From Poa pratensis (lineage: Eukaryota; Streptophyta; Magnoliopsida; Poales; Poaceae): a stretch of 64,000 bases of DNA. Numbering within the stretch: the stretch's first letter is position 1; every line of letters starts with the position of its first letter. The stretch covers positions 61,247,833 to 61,311,832 of the forward strand of contig CAMZMU010000063.1 of assembly GCA_947311845.1 (NCBI GenBank), in the 5' to 3' direction. Positions 45,673-58,190 of this stretch are shown here, one piece after another. The position numbers and the translations under genes are program-made. Under the pieces are notes generated by a model, which saw only the letters and a list, made by a program, of their open reading frames with translations, did no database searches and was not told where the DNA came from.

Positions 45673-46720
45673 ATATAACAAAACGATAACTCAGTAGGAG
45701 TACTTCCCTTCTCCCAAGATCAACATGACGCATCTAAAACAACTTCAACATAATGGTCTACGTGCCACCACAATTAGGAAGGAGATGGTGTATGACGTGC
45801 CCCTTCTCCCTTCATCGACGATAATGAGTCTCACCTTCTTCGACGTACCAAGCAGGGCCGGCCCATATGCTGGGTAAGAAGAGCCGCCGTCCATGGCCCC
45901 AAGAAGAGAAGGGACCAAATGGTAGAGTATATAGTGATCATCATGTAATTATCCATTAGTCTCTTTTAAAAAATTAAAGAATGATTTACTTTTTCAGTCA
46001 ACAACGCAACTATAACCATGTTTTCACCTACAGTTTGTCTATAAAATAGTAAAAACACACATTAAAATTACCCCACATGATAAAAGCAACGATGCCTTCA
46101 TACAATCTCAATCCGTACACTTTGGTATTGTTAGTGATCAAAGACGTGAATTAAAGATGGTGAAAAATCATGTGCCTTACATTTTGGGACGGAGTGAGTA
46201 TCGTAACATAATAAAAATGGTTAATTTACCGAATCAAATAAACACCACGGAACTCTTGAGATGTAAAACAAAACAATATAACATGACCAGCAACGATAAT
46301 TTTAGTTACCATGCTATTCTCTTTCTCATGATTCATGCAGGTTTTATGGAAATCTACATAACTAGATTTCCATGTTAATTTCGTGCAAACAAAATTATTT
46401 TTCATAAGCTGACAGGGGACTTGTGTACACAAGATGATAACAACAAGCACATTGCATCAGAGCACGTATAGGTAGGGATTTCTGCATTTTATCATGCTAG
46501 TACGCACTTTTATGTCTGTGTAGGCAGGAAGTCAAAATATTAAATAGGAATTCCATATATGGTATTTTTACCAAGAACGTATGGTATGAAATATGTTGAT
46601 TAAGAGCACTTAATACCTTCCTTGTGGAAAAACAATTCGCTGGAAAGAAAGGAGAAAACGCACCATAGAAGAAACATAAGACATAACGACCACCAATACG
46701 GTCACGCCCGACCGTACTGG
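45673..46720. other. Intergenic, no supported gene
   Basis: AT-rich. A Stowaway-type right end (TTTTGGGACGGAGTGAGTA, 46182-46200) is present without a clear left partner. CAGGGCCGGCCC at about 45854 resembles one end of a hAT element, also unpaired. Confidence 0.4.
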
Positions 46721-47830
46721 TGACCGTAACGCCTCGAGGACGACCGCCTCGTCTAGTATTTTAATCTTGTGGTTTCAGATTTCCAATCGGACTAGCAGAG
46801 CAGCCGCCACCATGAAAACAACCCCAAAAACCGAGCCTACGGAAGGGATCCAGAGGGGAAATTAGCAGGAGGCTGTCACCATTTTTACCGCTGTGATCCG
46901 GAAGGCCAAGGCATCCACCTCCATCATCACCAACAACATATTCTTCATCTACATCAATGAATCCATCCTCCATCTCGCTGTAATTCCCAAACTTATAGTT
47001 GTGGATTTGCACGTGTACTCGTACTGTTGTTCATCTTTCATCCATACAATATGATGATGTCTTGTGTTTTCACGTGTGAGTAGTTTTATTTGTTCATGGG
47101 AAGATGGGGAAACCCTAGTAGTTTATTATTATGGGATGAGATATAAATTATCTGGTTTGATACCGGTTGTCATGTGGTAACAGTCTACTTATGTATATTG
47201 TGCGAACGTTGACTCCACAATATTTGCCTTCGGGACTGAAGTAGGTTGTTTGTGTGAATACAAGGAGGAGTGGTCATCCTGCCTCATACTCAAATAGAGA
47301 AAGACTTGGTACCCTCTCTCTAGTGGAGGTACCAATTGTCTGCGTGTCAACATGGGAGTAACGGAGATCCACAAAACCCCTCTCCGCAACGTACCTTGGG
47401 GTAACCCTTAAATGCTAGGGGCTCAGTCTGTCCTGTCAGGTATCCTACTGAGGCTAGTAGTAGTTGTGTTGGGCGTGTAAGCCTGATAGACTCATGGCAC
47501 GTCTTTTTTCGGAACTTCACCCCTACATGAATAAATTTGATATTGAACGATATATCCGCTCTAAATATCAGTTTCCATAACCATCACCGTTTGCTTGCTC
47601 TGTCACCTTTATTTTTGTTGTCTTTTATTTTTTGTTTATTCACCAACAATACAAAATTCTCTTTTTCACACACTTGGTTGCTTTGGATCAAAATAACTTG
47701 CAGGTACAATTCTTCTAATAATCAAAAGTGAAGCTAAAGACCATTTCCTCAGCTCCCTGTGGTTCGATAACTCTTATTTCCAAACTAGCTACAACAACCT
47801 ATGCACTTGCATGCATCACATATCAAAGAA
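46721..47830 (+). repeat. Probable LTR relic of a Ty3-type element
   Basis: Has the same landmarks as the 9539-11078 LTR (a leader-like tract, GTGCGAACGTTGACTCCACA near 47198 against GTGCGAACGTCGACTGCACA near 10436, and a start-rich T/A tail), but is diverged and without clean TG...CA ends. It may be an old solo LTR. Boundaries are approximate. Confidence 0.35.
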
Positions 47831-49541
47831 CAAATTTTATAAACACAAACATATTATAACCCACATATTTTCATTAGTGGTTATTCTAAACAATGTTGTT
47901 TCAATACCGAGTATAAATCATGCCCAATTTGTTAAATTCTGACTTTGCTAAACAATTTTGAACGTAAAAAGTAGTGTTATTGGTTCAGTTTATTATCTAA
48001 AAGTTTCTATAAAGATACTCACTTAATCATACACTAGAAACTACTACTCAAACATTTGTTAGATCACTTTTTATGTATATTTGCCATAAGTATCTATAAA
48101 TTATATAGAAACATAAATCTATAATAAACTTTGTTACAAACTATTTCAATAAATTCACTACAAACAGAAAACTAAGAAACTAATAAATTAGTAAAATTGC
48201 CAGTTATGTGGTTAAACTATGCAAACAAAAATATAATCATAGATGTAATGCTATAACATGCTAAAGAACCAAAAAAGTATAAAAGTTTATTATAAATTGT
48301 ATTCGCCACAGGCTCGGATTTTTACTCAACCGGCCCTAGTACCAAACGTTAAACTATCGATCCAACTGGTATTAGACGTAGCCTATTGCGTCGCCTGTGA
48401 TACTTGTATTGCGTCGCCAGAAAGGAAACAATACAGTGCATACTTTACTAATCAGTCACACAAATTAAGCGTAGGGATTAATATAAACCGTGGCCGTAAA
48501 CCCGACGCCACTCACCCATTCATCCTTCTCCTTGTATTCCTTTCCTCCCACCGCACTTCTCCTTGTGTTTCCTTCCCCGTGAGATCGGCCAGCGTGGCAC
48601 CAGCTAGTCACCCAGCCAGCCTGCCAGCTCGATCGTGAGGCTACAAATCACACCTAGTTCCTATTGGTAAAAAAATCTGGAATCTCTGGTCTAGAAAACT
48701 ATTTATTTTGAAAAAAATGGCTAGGAGGAGATATATACTGTGTGACGTCTGCCGTATCTTTTGTTTAATGCTGAATTAGGTTTTCTCGTGCCTCCCAAAT
48801 TGATTTGATTTGGTTTTTCGATTTTGGGAAAAATATTATGCGTGATATTTTACTATTTGTGACTATTCATCGAATTTGGTTTTCTCATCCTCGCTAAGTT
48901 TTCTTCGGATTTGGGGGTTTGAAAATACGTATTTTTCACATTTTCTTTGATCCAATCTTCTTGTATTTTCTTGTAGCTCGGAATATAAAGTATTTTATAG
49001 TCTAATTTGATGGATACATTCTCATGCACACATATATTTTTCGGTAGAATTCTTTTTCAAACTTTGAGGATACTATTTCATCACAAACGCCACAATCAAA
49101 GTCACGTCCATATAGTAGTTATGTGTTAATATAAGAAAATAAATACTCCCTCTGGTCCACTTTAAATGTCGCTAGGAAAAAGCAGCGTTTGTACAAACTT
49201 ACTACACAACCCACGACACTTAAAAACGGATCGGAGGTAGTAACTTATTCATGTAACTCCATCGGTTTCCATCAATTATTTTCTCGCAATTAATCATGGC
49301 GCGTGTGTGCACGCGTGTGAATTCTTATCTTCAATCAATCACATATAATAAACATGCAAAAAAATCTGATTAATTTTTTAGAAAGGAAACACATAGTGCA
49401 TAGTTTACTAAGAGTCACACAAATTAAGCACAGGAATTAATATAAATCATGGTCGTAAACCCGACGCCACCCATCCATCCTTCTCCCACTTCACTAATTT
49501 ACAAATTTAAGTTTTCAGAAACTGCAAATTGACCTCAAAAT
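47831..49541. other. Intergenic with a 115-bp direct duplication
   Basis: No supported gene. A segment of about 115 bp at 48418-48535 (AAAGGAAACAATACAGTGCA start) recurs at 49382-49487 with substitutions and small indels, 960 bp away. A MITE lies at 49146-49240. Confidence 0.55.
49146..49240. mobile_element. Stowaway-like MITE (95 bp)
   Basis: CTCCCTCTGGTCCACTTTAA at the left pairs with TTAAAAACGGATCGGAGGTAG at the right. Inner arms are ATGTCGC and CGACACT. It is flanked by TA (49144-49145 and 49241-49242). Confidence 0.75.
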
Positions 49542-49806
49542 GGGGTGGGTGGGTGGGGGGGACTCCTAGTTGGAGTAGGAGTCCCCGTCTGAATCAACTA
49601 GGGGATCCGGGGGTGGGTGGGTGGGTGGGGGGGACTCCTAGTTGGACTTGGAGTCCCCATCTGAATCAACTAGGGGATCCGGGGTGGGTGGGTGGGGGGG
49701 GAGGACTCCTAGTTGGGTGGGTGGGGGGGGGGGGGGGGGGGAGGACTCCTAGTTGGACTAGGAGTCCCCATCTGAATCAACTAGGGGATCCGGCCGGATC
49801 CCCTAG
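49541..49806. repeat. G-rich minisatellite, 72-bp unit
   Basis: Units start with GACTCCTAGTTGG at 49561, 49633, 49704 and 49744; the third is truncated. Each unit combines runs of GGGTGGGTGGGTGGGG, an inverted pair (ACTCCTAGT/ACTAGGAGT) and CTAGGGGATCCGG. A 19-base G run lies at 49723-49741. The array ends in a perfect 26-bp palindrome at 49781-49806. The 152-codon ORF across it is a by-product. Confidence 0.9.
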
Positions 49807-51472
49807 GGCCAATGCACCAAAGGGGCGGGCTTACCCCCTCCCCAAGTCGGTGTCCCCTCCCTCCCTACTATATACCACTAAAACTATGCCAAAAGGTTGT
49901 CTCTCTTCACCGGCGCCAGGTGCACTAGACGGCGGAGGGCTGACGGATTGGTGTGCGTGGATACTAGAAGATGGATTACAGAAGTGATCCTACGAGGGAA
50001 TCAGCAACAATCTCACCTCCCGACGTGGACATGAGATTCTTCATCAGGCTACACCAACATCTACTTCGACAAACACAAGATTTTCTGCAGCGGTGTTTGT
50101 AAGTATTTTAGATCTAGCATTATGGGGTGCAACATATCTTCATAGTAGATCTTGGCGGTTATGTAAGACGGAAAATTTTAAATTCCGTCACGTAACCCTA
50201 CAATCATTTGGAACACCCCAGGTGGCCCTACAGTAAACAAGTTACATGGAAATTAGCGGCTGACAGACTTGCTATGCGGGAAAGCAGGAGCCACCGGGTG
50301 CCTAATCCGCTTCCCATATTTCATATATGCGGATTGGAAAACGAGTCAGGTTATCATGCTACAATGACTTACACCCATGCTCAAGCTCTCTCTCACAAAC
50401 TAACCAAATGCAGGGACCTACCTGGCAAAAATTGGGTTTTGGTTTTACTTGAAAAGTAAACCCTTCAACTAGATCCATGATTATGTTCTTGTGGTGTAGG
50501 ACAAGGCATCACTATAATGTTGTGACGAAGGAGACGATTCTGTTAGTCACTATATTTGCTTCTTAAAAATTTAACTAGCTACCATGCAGGGCTTGGCGAA
50601 AGGATATTTAAACTTTGACTTGAAAGGGAAAAGGTGATGGGCAATGCCATACCGCTGATATCCAAATAAATTTGGAAGAAAACACATAAGCTTGGAAGAA
50701 ACCCATCAGGATTGGGGTAAGTAAAATGTGGATGCTAGATTTACTGAGGATATCATTCTGGTCTTGGCGTGCGGATTTGACAAATTATCACGGTCAGCTC
50801 ATCAAGTTGGTGTAGGGTTTCATCCCTAAGTGCCCAAAATGCTGCTACAGGTGAAGCTATTTTTTTGTCAGAAGTTTAAGTTTGTCCTCGCCATGCAATT
50901 GCGTTATTGTTGATCACCAAAATAGACCGCTCCTCTATCGTTAAACCTCTTGGAAAGTTAAGTGAGGATATATCAGAGGTGGAAGTCATTGGGAAGCAAT
51001 TTCACTTGTTGAGACCGATGGACAGTCATGTTGTTATGTAAAAAAAAGTTCACCAAGAGATTAGTTAATTAGGTTGTAGGGTGTTCTATAGTGGTGTTTT
51101 GCAAGGTGTGGTGCCGACCCGCACGTAGAAAGCAAGTTTGTTTGAATCTAAGCCAAACATTGAATTTTAACATATAGAACACCTTTCAACAAAAAAAGTG
51201 GTAATGGTTCGACAAGGCCTCGCGATTGTGATATGCCACAGACATATGTGTGTTTACTTGTTAGACCCACTAATGACATATTTGGGTTGAAGCCCTTTCA
51301 TAAGAATTGTAGAAGATTCCAATCTACATGAGTTATTTACGGAAGCCTTTTCGATTATGTAAATGAGGCTACCAAATTCATATGGAATTCATTCATATGC
51401 CTTTCATTACGTATAAACATCAACATGAGATCGAGCCTCGTTTTACATTTCCTTTGAGAATTTCAATGCATT

Positions 51473-51511
<39 letters not shown>

Positions 51512-51990
51512 GTCGCGTTGTCCTGTATTTGTTTCCTATGCACCATCGAAGACATATTTTCCAAAATTCCTCTCTTTTGAAATCCTATTCATGACATCTT
51601 AATCTTATGTTTTTCCTATCCCAACATTTAAGACAATTGCAATCCAAAGAAACACTTGTAAATGTCTTGCTGCATACGTGTATCATCAATGTTACCAACG
51701 CATTGACAATCAATAAATTTTGCCCTAAAATTCATCCAACACAATCCTTAAGATTTCCAACACTAGGGACTCTAATCTTCTAACCCCTCGCCTGAAAATA
51801 CTTCAACCACACGACCTCGACGAATTGAAAAATCATAATTTATCGAGAAATAAGTGGATGAACCACCACTACCTGCATAGATCTGGATCAATGAAAAAAC
51901 ATGCATCGGAGCTACGGGATGCATGTAAGAAATGAAGAATGTCTACTGTGTTTGTACACTTTTCAGTGATCCTTGTTGTCATTCCATCAC
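49807..51990. other. Intergenic; retroelement-like DNA and (CT)n tract
   Basis: No supported gene. The part right of the minisatellite (TATATACC at about 49868, then a leader-like stretch) resembles an LTR promoter, but termini were not found. A (CT)n tract of about 33 bp lies at 51476-51508. Confidence 0.4.
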
Positions 51991-51993
51991 TTA

Positions 51994-52838
51994 AGGAAAC
52001 TCCAAAGCGCCGACCCATTTGGTCTGTTTTTGTCTGAAACTGGACGCGCGGACAATAACCACGGCCCAACGCGCTGACGCGTTTGGAAATTGTTCCGTTT
52101 GTCTATCCGCGCGGATCCAATTTCGGCCCAAATTTGAGCCGGCTTTGCGTCGGCGCGGACACGCGCGGACGCGCCTCCTGTCCGCCCCGTGTCCTCCACA
52201 GTGCTCCCTTGGCCTGCCAGTCAGCCTCACCAAAGAGCCACCCACCGGCGAACTACCACCTTAAATGCGGTGGTGGAGGTCTTTATATGGCCGCCGGCGG
52301 GGAACCCTAATCCACAAATCCTAGCACCACCGCCACCATCCCTAGCCATGGCCGCACCACTTCCCACCACCTTCCCGGCCCAGGAGATGGATCCGTCGCG
52401 TCCCCCACAGTTGCGGATCAGATCGAGCGAGCTCGACAGAGCGCGCTCGGGCACTACCGCGGAAGCTTCTCTCGTCGCATGCTGACGAGCCCGGCGTGGA
52501 GGGGCATGCCGAGCTATCGGCCGCCGGCTCCGGTGCCGTAACAGGTGAGAAGGGCCTATGAGGCGGCGTGGTCGGACGCCCCCGACCCCGAGGAGGAGGC
52601 GTACGCCGCCGGGGTGGCGTGGGGCTCCGCGCCTCTGTACGCCGGCTGGACAGATGACTCGGTGTGGGGCGGCGGGCTGGAGGACGACATCCACCCCTCC
52701 GAGGAGGCTGCGGTGCAGTCGGCCCACAGGCAGTTGAACGCGCAGATGACGGCTAGCTTCATGGCGTAGACCTTGTCCATTTCTCGACCCAAACGGACAA
52801 AATACGTGTCCATTTGCATCGTTGCGTTGGAGTTGCCC
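51994..52838. mobile_element. PIF/Harbinger-like non-autonomous element (845 bp), TTA TSD
   Basis: The left end AGGAAACTCCAAAGCG and the right end (complement GGGCAACTCCAACGCA) form imperfect terminal inverted repeats. The element is flanked by TTA on both sides (51991-51993 and 52839-52841), the duplication typical of PIF/Harbinger. The interior is GC-rich (about 52030-52780) and carries a TATATGG box and gene-like ORFs of 75-100 codons, but no transposase. A captured gene fragment is possible but not recognised. Confidence 0.7.
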
Positions 52839-52841
52839 TTA

Positions 52842-53587
52842 TGGTAAGATAAATAGTCGCGGACACATTGCGAGAAATCCAACATAAGTCCACACGGGAG
52901 GGAGCTTCTGACTTATCCGTAGATCACAATGGTTCGATCGGGCCTCACAATTTGTGAAGTCGTGGTCTTCGTTTTTTAAACCTACTAAATATTTTCCATA
53001 TCTCCATCATCAATTTTACCAGCACATTGACCATGGGTAGAATTAATATTTTCCTAACATTCATCCAGCACAATCCTTCAGATTTCCACCACTAGAGACT
53101 CAAATCTTCTGGCCCCTTATCCGAAAATACTTTAAACCGCACGAGCTTAACAAATTGACAAACCATCATGTTATCCAAAAATGAATCGAAAAACCATCAT
53201 AACTTGCCCATCAATGAGCATTAGAGAGATCAAATCCAAAGTGAAAGAGATGAAACGTAGAAAAATAAGGAGAAAAACAAACCATTCCCCCTCGTGTTCG
53301 TGTACCACCTTTCCACGAAGCTGCGTGAGAGCTGCACGTTTTTTCCTTTTCCAAAGGCCAGCCAAGCGCGCCGCACACACGCACCGCGGCAGGCATAAAT
53401 ACCTGGACGCCCCGGCGACTCCGTCCGGCATTACTCCGCGGCACGAAGAGGCACAGCGCTCGCTCCCAGCCGTACTCCTCCCTCCACCACCCAAAGACAA
53501 AGAGGACACGCGCATCCAGCACACTTCCACTTCCACTTCCGCCTCTCCGACCGGGCGGCGCGATCTAGAGGAGGGGAGTAGTAATTA
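52842..53587. promoter_or_regulatory. Upstream region of the MYB gene
   Basis: About 745 bp between the Harbinger-like element and the MYB start codon. CATAAATACC at 53394-53403 is a plausible TATA box, about 190 bp before the ATG, followed by a C/A-rich 5' UTR. Cold or stress elements were not assigned. Confidence 0.5.
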
Positions 53588-54995
53588 ATGGGGAGGGCGC
53601 CGTGCTGCGAGAAGATGGGGCTCAAGAGGGGCCCGTGGACGCCGGAGGAGGACAAGACCCTCGTCGCCCACATCCAGAGCTTCGGCCACGGCAACTGGCG
53701 CGCGCTGCCCAAGCAGGCCGGTGAGTGCGACTTTCCCCGCCCTTCTTCTTAGATGCATCTCCTCGTGATGCGGCGGCCGGATTCAGCAGGGGCTGATGAA
53801 AGATCTCTTCTTTGTTCTGCGTTCCAGGCCTGCTCCGCTGCGGGAAGAGCTGCCGGCTCCGGTGGATCAACTACCTGCGGCCGGACATCAAGCGCGGCAA
53901 CTTCTCCGACGAGGAGGAGCAATCAATCATCCAGCTCCACCAGCTGCTCGGCAACAGGTACTGCTTTTACTGCTAATCCTTGTCGCCTTCCTCCTCCTTA
54001 ATTACATTCATTTTATTTTGCAAAAATTGGAGCAATCATTGATCCTTGCTTCAATTGCAAAACAGGGAGGCTCATTCCCCCTCTTTTATTTCTTTTTTCT
54101 TGTGGGGGCATAGTATCCTACAATATGTTATCCCATGGGTCCCTCCTCTAGCTAGGCAAAATAAAGAAAAAAATCGCAAGTGTGGTGCCACTTTGCCATC
54201 GCTAAATTGCATCACTGATGATGCGCAAGATCTTGAAAAGATTCCATCTTGTTTGGCCGTTCCGGTGAAGGAGCTGTGCCTCCTTGATTTCAGTGCCGCC
54301 AACACTTGTCATTAAACAAACGCCGTGTGGTTCCGTTCCGTTGGTGGAATCGAATCGCGTCAAGATCAGATCAAACATAAAAACAATTCATATCACCGCT
54401 GATCTTTTGTTTTCTTTCTTTCAAAATTGTGTGCTGATCAGCTCTGTATTGTTTTGTGCGCAGATGGTCAGCAATTGCCGCCAGGCTGCCAGGGAGGACT
54501 GACAACGAGATCAAGAACGTCTGGCACACGCACCTCAAGAAGCGGCTGGAGCCCAGCGAGCAGGATCAGCACGACCAGGCCAGCGCCGCCAAGAAGCGCA
54601 AGCCGGCGGCGCCGCGGAAGCGCGAGACCGGGAAGAAGAAGGCTAGGAAGACCGCCGCGGCGCCGGTGTCGCCCGAGCGGTCCGTCTCGTCGACGGTGAC
54701 CGAGTCGACGGAGCACGGCGGCAACTGGGGGAACTCAGCTGGGAGCTCCGCGTCCGTCTCCGTCAAGGAGGAGAGCTTCACCTCGGAGTCGGAGGAGTTC
54801 CAGATCGACGAGAGCTTCTGGTCGGAGACGCTGTCGATGCCGCTGGACGACATCAACGACGTCGTCGTCTCGATGGAGCCGCACGAGACGTTCGGCGGCA
54901 AGTCGTCCGACGGCGACATGGACTACTGGCTCAGAGTGTTCATGGAGGGCGGAGGCGGCGACAACGACGACGTGCTAGATTTACCGCAGATTTAG
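53588..54995 (+). CDS. Myb4: R2R3-MYB transcription factor, subgroup 2 (Osmyb4-like)
   Basis: A nuclear DNA-binding transcription factor. Exons 53588-53720, 53828-53957 and 54464-54995 (GT-AG, phases 1 and 2) give 264 residues. The product starts [18 protein letters not shown]2 (about 14-62) and R3 (about 67-113) have the regularly spaced tryptophans, e.g. [39 protein letters not shown] and [10 protein letters not shown]. Introns fall at the two positions conserved in most plant R2R3-MYB genes. After a Lys/Arg-rich linker come [13 protein letters not shown], the subgroup 2 motif [15 protein letters not shown], and the end [11 protein letters not shown]...LPQI. This layout matches rice Osmyb4, a cold/stress regulator, and the Arabidopsis MYB13/14/15 group; the name Myb4 is the rice name and not Arabidopsis MYB4. 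The frame is intact. Direct targets are not shown by the sequence. Confidence 0.95.
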
Positions 54996-57900
54996 GAAGA
55001 AGAGAGCTTTAGGTTTCTTTGCTCCTAATTTGATTGTTCTTTTCTCTCGCACGGCGCCATCTTTTGCATCGGAGGGATTGCTAACAGAGAAGAGTGTGCC
55101 CGTTGAGAAATTATTAGGCAGGAAGAATGCGAATCATCAACGCCCGGTAGCTTCGTTTGATCCATCTTGTTTACCTTCCTTGTTGTATAGAAAGAGGAGA
55201 GATCAGCGATCGGAACCCAAGCATTCTGAGAGAGATAATCTTGCACAAGCTGCAAATGTTTCTGTACCATGGAGATAGATTATCTGGAACGCACTCTGCT
55301 CTTCGCATTTGCTTAACCAAATTAGTATCACAAGCATTCTGAGAGAGATTATCTGAAATGAACCTGCTTTTCTCATTTGCTCAATGAAATTAGTGGAATG
55401 TCTTGCATGTTGCTTAATCTCGGTTAAGAAATCACATCATGTGAACCTTTTCAGAACAGTGTACGGGTCTTTTGTCCTGCCATCTGTTCTTTCCCGGTGC
55501 ACGCTTGCCGCAGCTGCCGTGAAACGCCATCCGGCTGCGCGGAAACCGAACCTGAAAAACATGTGTCCGAGCTTGGAAAAAACGGAGAAAAGATCTCTTT
55601 CGGCAGAGTTTAGAGTTAAATAATGGCACGGACAGATCTGGCCGTCTTGTCGTGGATTCTGTATCACCCCTGTTTGATCTGCAAAAAGTAAACGAAGAAC
55701 ATGTGCCATACTGATTCACACACCACAGAAATATTATCCATTTTCTTTTCCAACTTGTGCCACTTATGTTTAAGCTGTGCAAACAGTATTCAACTCGAAG
55801 ACTATATAATCGCACTTTTTTTCTGCCGGGGTTCAGATTCAGTATCGTCGACCATATCTTTTTAGCTGTCCGATACGAGTAGAAAACACTGCTCTTTATC
55901 ACCGACAGTTTATGAGCATCACAACAGTCTGTCCTTAATAAATCGTATAAACTACTTTTATTCTTACGTAATTATAGCAAACAATGTTTATTTGTGCCAA
56001 AAGAAGTTGTGAACCCTTGTCGTCAAGTCAAAAGAGTTGCCCGAGTCGACAAGCAGAGTTTACAAAGGCATACAACCCTCGAGAACATTCTGAATGCATA
56101 AAGAACCAAGCTTCATGTAGACCGAGAAAATTTCGTTTACAGAACATATCTAACATGCTTCATGGTGTATGTAATGTAAGCATCAATGTGACGTACCCCT
56201 CCTATCTATATCTAAACTATGACAGCTTTGTCAGTTTTTTCAATGCAGATTGATCAAGTCAAGCTCGCATGGGGAATTCGTCCAAACCTTTGTTTTGAAA
56301 CAAAAGTGTGCCAATCTATCCGCATAAGAAATTGACCGGCGGTAACTAGCTTTACGGAAAAGTAGAGTAAGGAAATTAGCACTACAAGATGTACTAAGAT
56401 CAGGAAATCTCAAAAAAAAAACAAAAAAAAAAAAACTCCGATAGTTACCACTAGTACTAGCTTTGTACGTGATTGGGCCACGCCGCCGCGGCAAATAGTT
56501 TTTCTTCTCAAGCTGCAAAGTGCAGATTGGGCACTTCAAATATTGTAATTCTGAAGGCAGTGACAAGTTCAGGCTTTGCAACATCAATCGCTTTAGTATA
56601 TTCATGATCTTAATAGGAGTGGAAGCATCAGTACATCACCAATGGTCCTCTTGCTAGCTAGTAAGCTAGCGTTGAGTACGATACCTAATTATTGGTCTAA
56701 GTAACTCGTTAGATTCAGAAATGGTCATGGATAGACTAGGTTCAGGTCACCTTATCAGATTCTATTTTCAGCAGACAGTACACAACTACTCAGAGAACTA
56801 GTGGAGGTGGCTGCTACTAGCTCAATGATAAGCTTTTTCAGTACCTCAATATATAAGTTCAAAGTATTTTCTTCCAAGTTGACACCCACATCAGAAAGGC
56901 CAAAGTGCTTGGCCTTTGTTAAACCATGTGATTATGTGAACATAAAGGGCTCTCATGCTTGTTTATGCATAATTGTGAAGGGTAGGGCTGTGTCCCAAGA
57001 TTAGTGTCTAGAGTAAATGCACACAGAACAAAGAATAACGATTGATTGAGATTTGGTTATCTTATCTCAACTTTCAAGTCAAAAGTATGGTATACAAATT
57101 TCTACCCTGATTAGACCAACTCCACCAACAAAATCTTAGAGGAATCTCTGACATTAGGTTTAAGTCAAGATGGACCCAGGAAGCTTATTAGAGGCCAACA
57201 ATAAAAGTAAAATGTGAAGGTTTGGCAACAGTTGCACCATCATATATACATACTAGCAGAGAAGATGCAAAGAAGCCTGTGACGAGGGGATTGTTTAAGG
57301 TTTGAGCAGTTCTCAAGATTCATAAGTAACTAAACCCTACACTTAAATTTATCTTCCCAAAAACGAAGTAAGATGAAGTTTTACAGCGATAGCTGAAGTC
57401 AGCTTCAGTGTAGAGTACCGACGTCTCTGTCATCTCCAGGAGTATGAATGTGGTTCACAGCACTACATGTGCATGAACAACTGGTCAGGAAGGCCGAAAT
57501 GATGACATGATTTGGACCACTAAGCTTAAAAACATGTACCTCAATGCAAGCAGCCATTACTTTTTTCAGAAGAAGACTACTCAGTGTAAGCAGCCACTGC
57601 AGCACTCCATGTGTACTGATTAGCTATCGCTCTCTCCTTGCAATTGAAATGTTTATAAACAGTTGCAGCTCTTGTTTATTTGTTCGTTTCTGTTGATCAA
57701 GTGTGTTTTTAGAAGTATCAACCTGAAACCATGATGAAGGATGCTAAACTTTGTCGCGTCTTAAAATATCTCACGCATCATTGCAAAAAACAAATTAATT
57801 TTACATCTTAGCAATCTATTTATTTTCTTATTTTATCGGGAAAAAAGATGCCTTGGGCTAAGTGGTCGGAAAGTCTGCTACTTTACAACGACACCTGAAT

Positions 57901-58134
57901 TGAAAAAAAGGAGGTGTCGCTGTACCACTAGTTGATGTTAATATAGGAACAGCACGATCATGCATGTTGTGCACATTTAGTTGGTGCGTCCTACCAGTTT
58001 AAAATGGAAGCTTTACCTGACATATTTGGTACGTCCAAAATTTGGGAAATTATTCGGAACACAAGTGAGAGATGGACAGTACCTGAACTTGGAGAAGTGA
58101 TGAGAGCACAGATGTTTGTAGAATTGCTGAAGAA

Positions 58135-58190
<56 letters not shown>

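Noticed and set aside
44929..45681. 250-codon minus-strand ORF
   Set aside because: Pro/Ser/Arg-rich with no domain; lies in the candidate Helitron's GC-rich segment.
45851..45865. hAT element starting CAGGGCCGGCCC
   Set aside because: No matching opposite end or 8-bp duplication found nearby; the motif is itself palindromic.
49541..49806. CRISPR-like array
   Set aside because: Repeats are contiguous 72-bp units without spacers, and the DNA is plant nuclear.
49529..49987. 152-codon ORF with Gly/Trp repeats
   Set aside because: Produced by the G-rich minisatellite; repeats in translation mirror DNA repeats.
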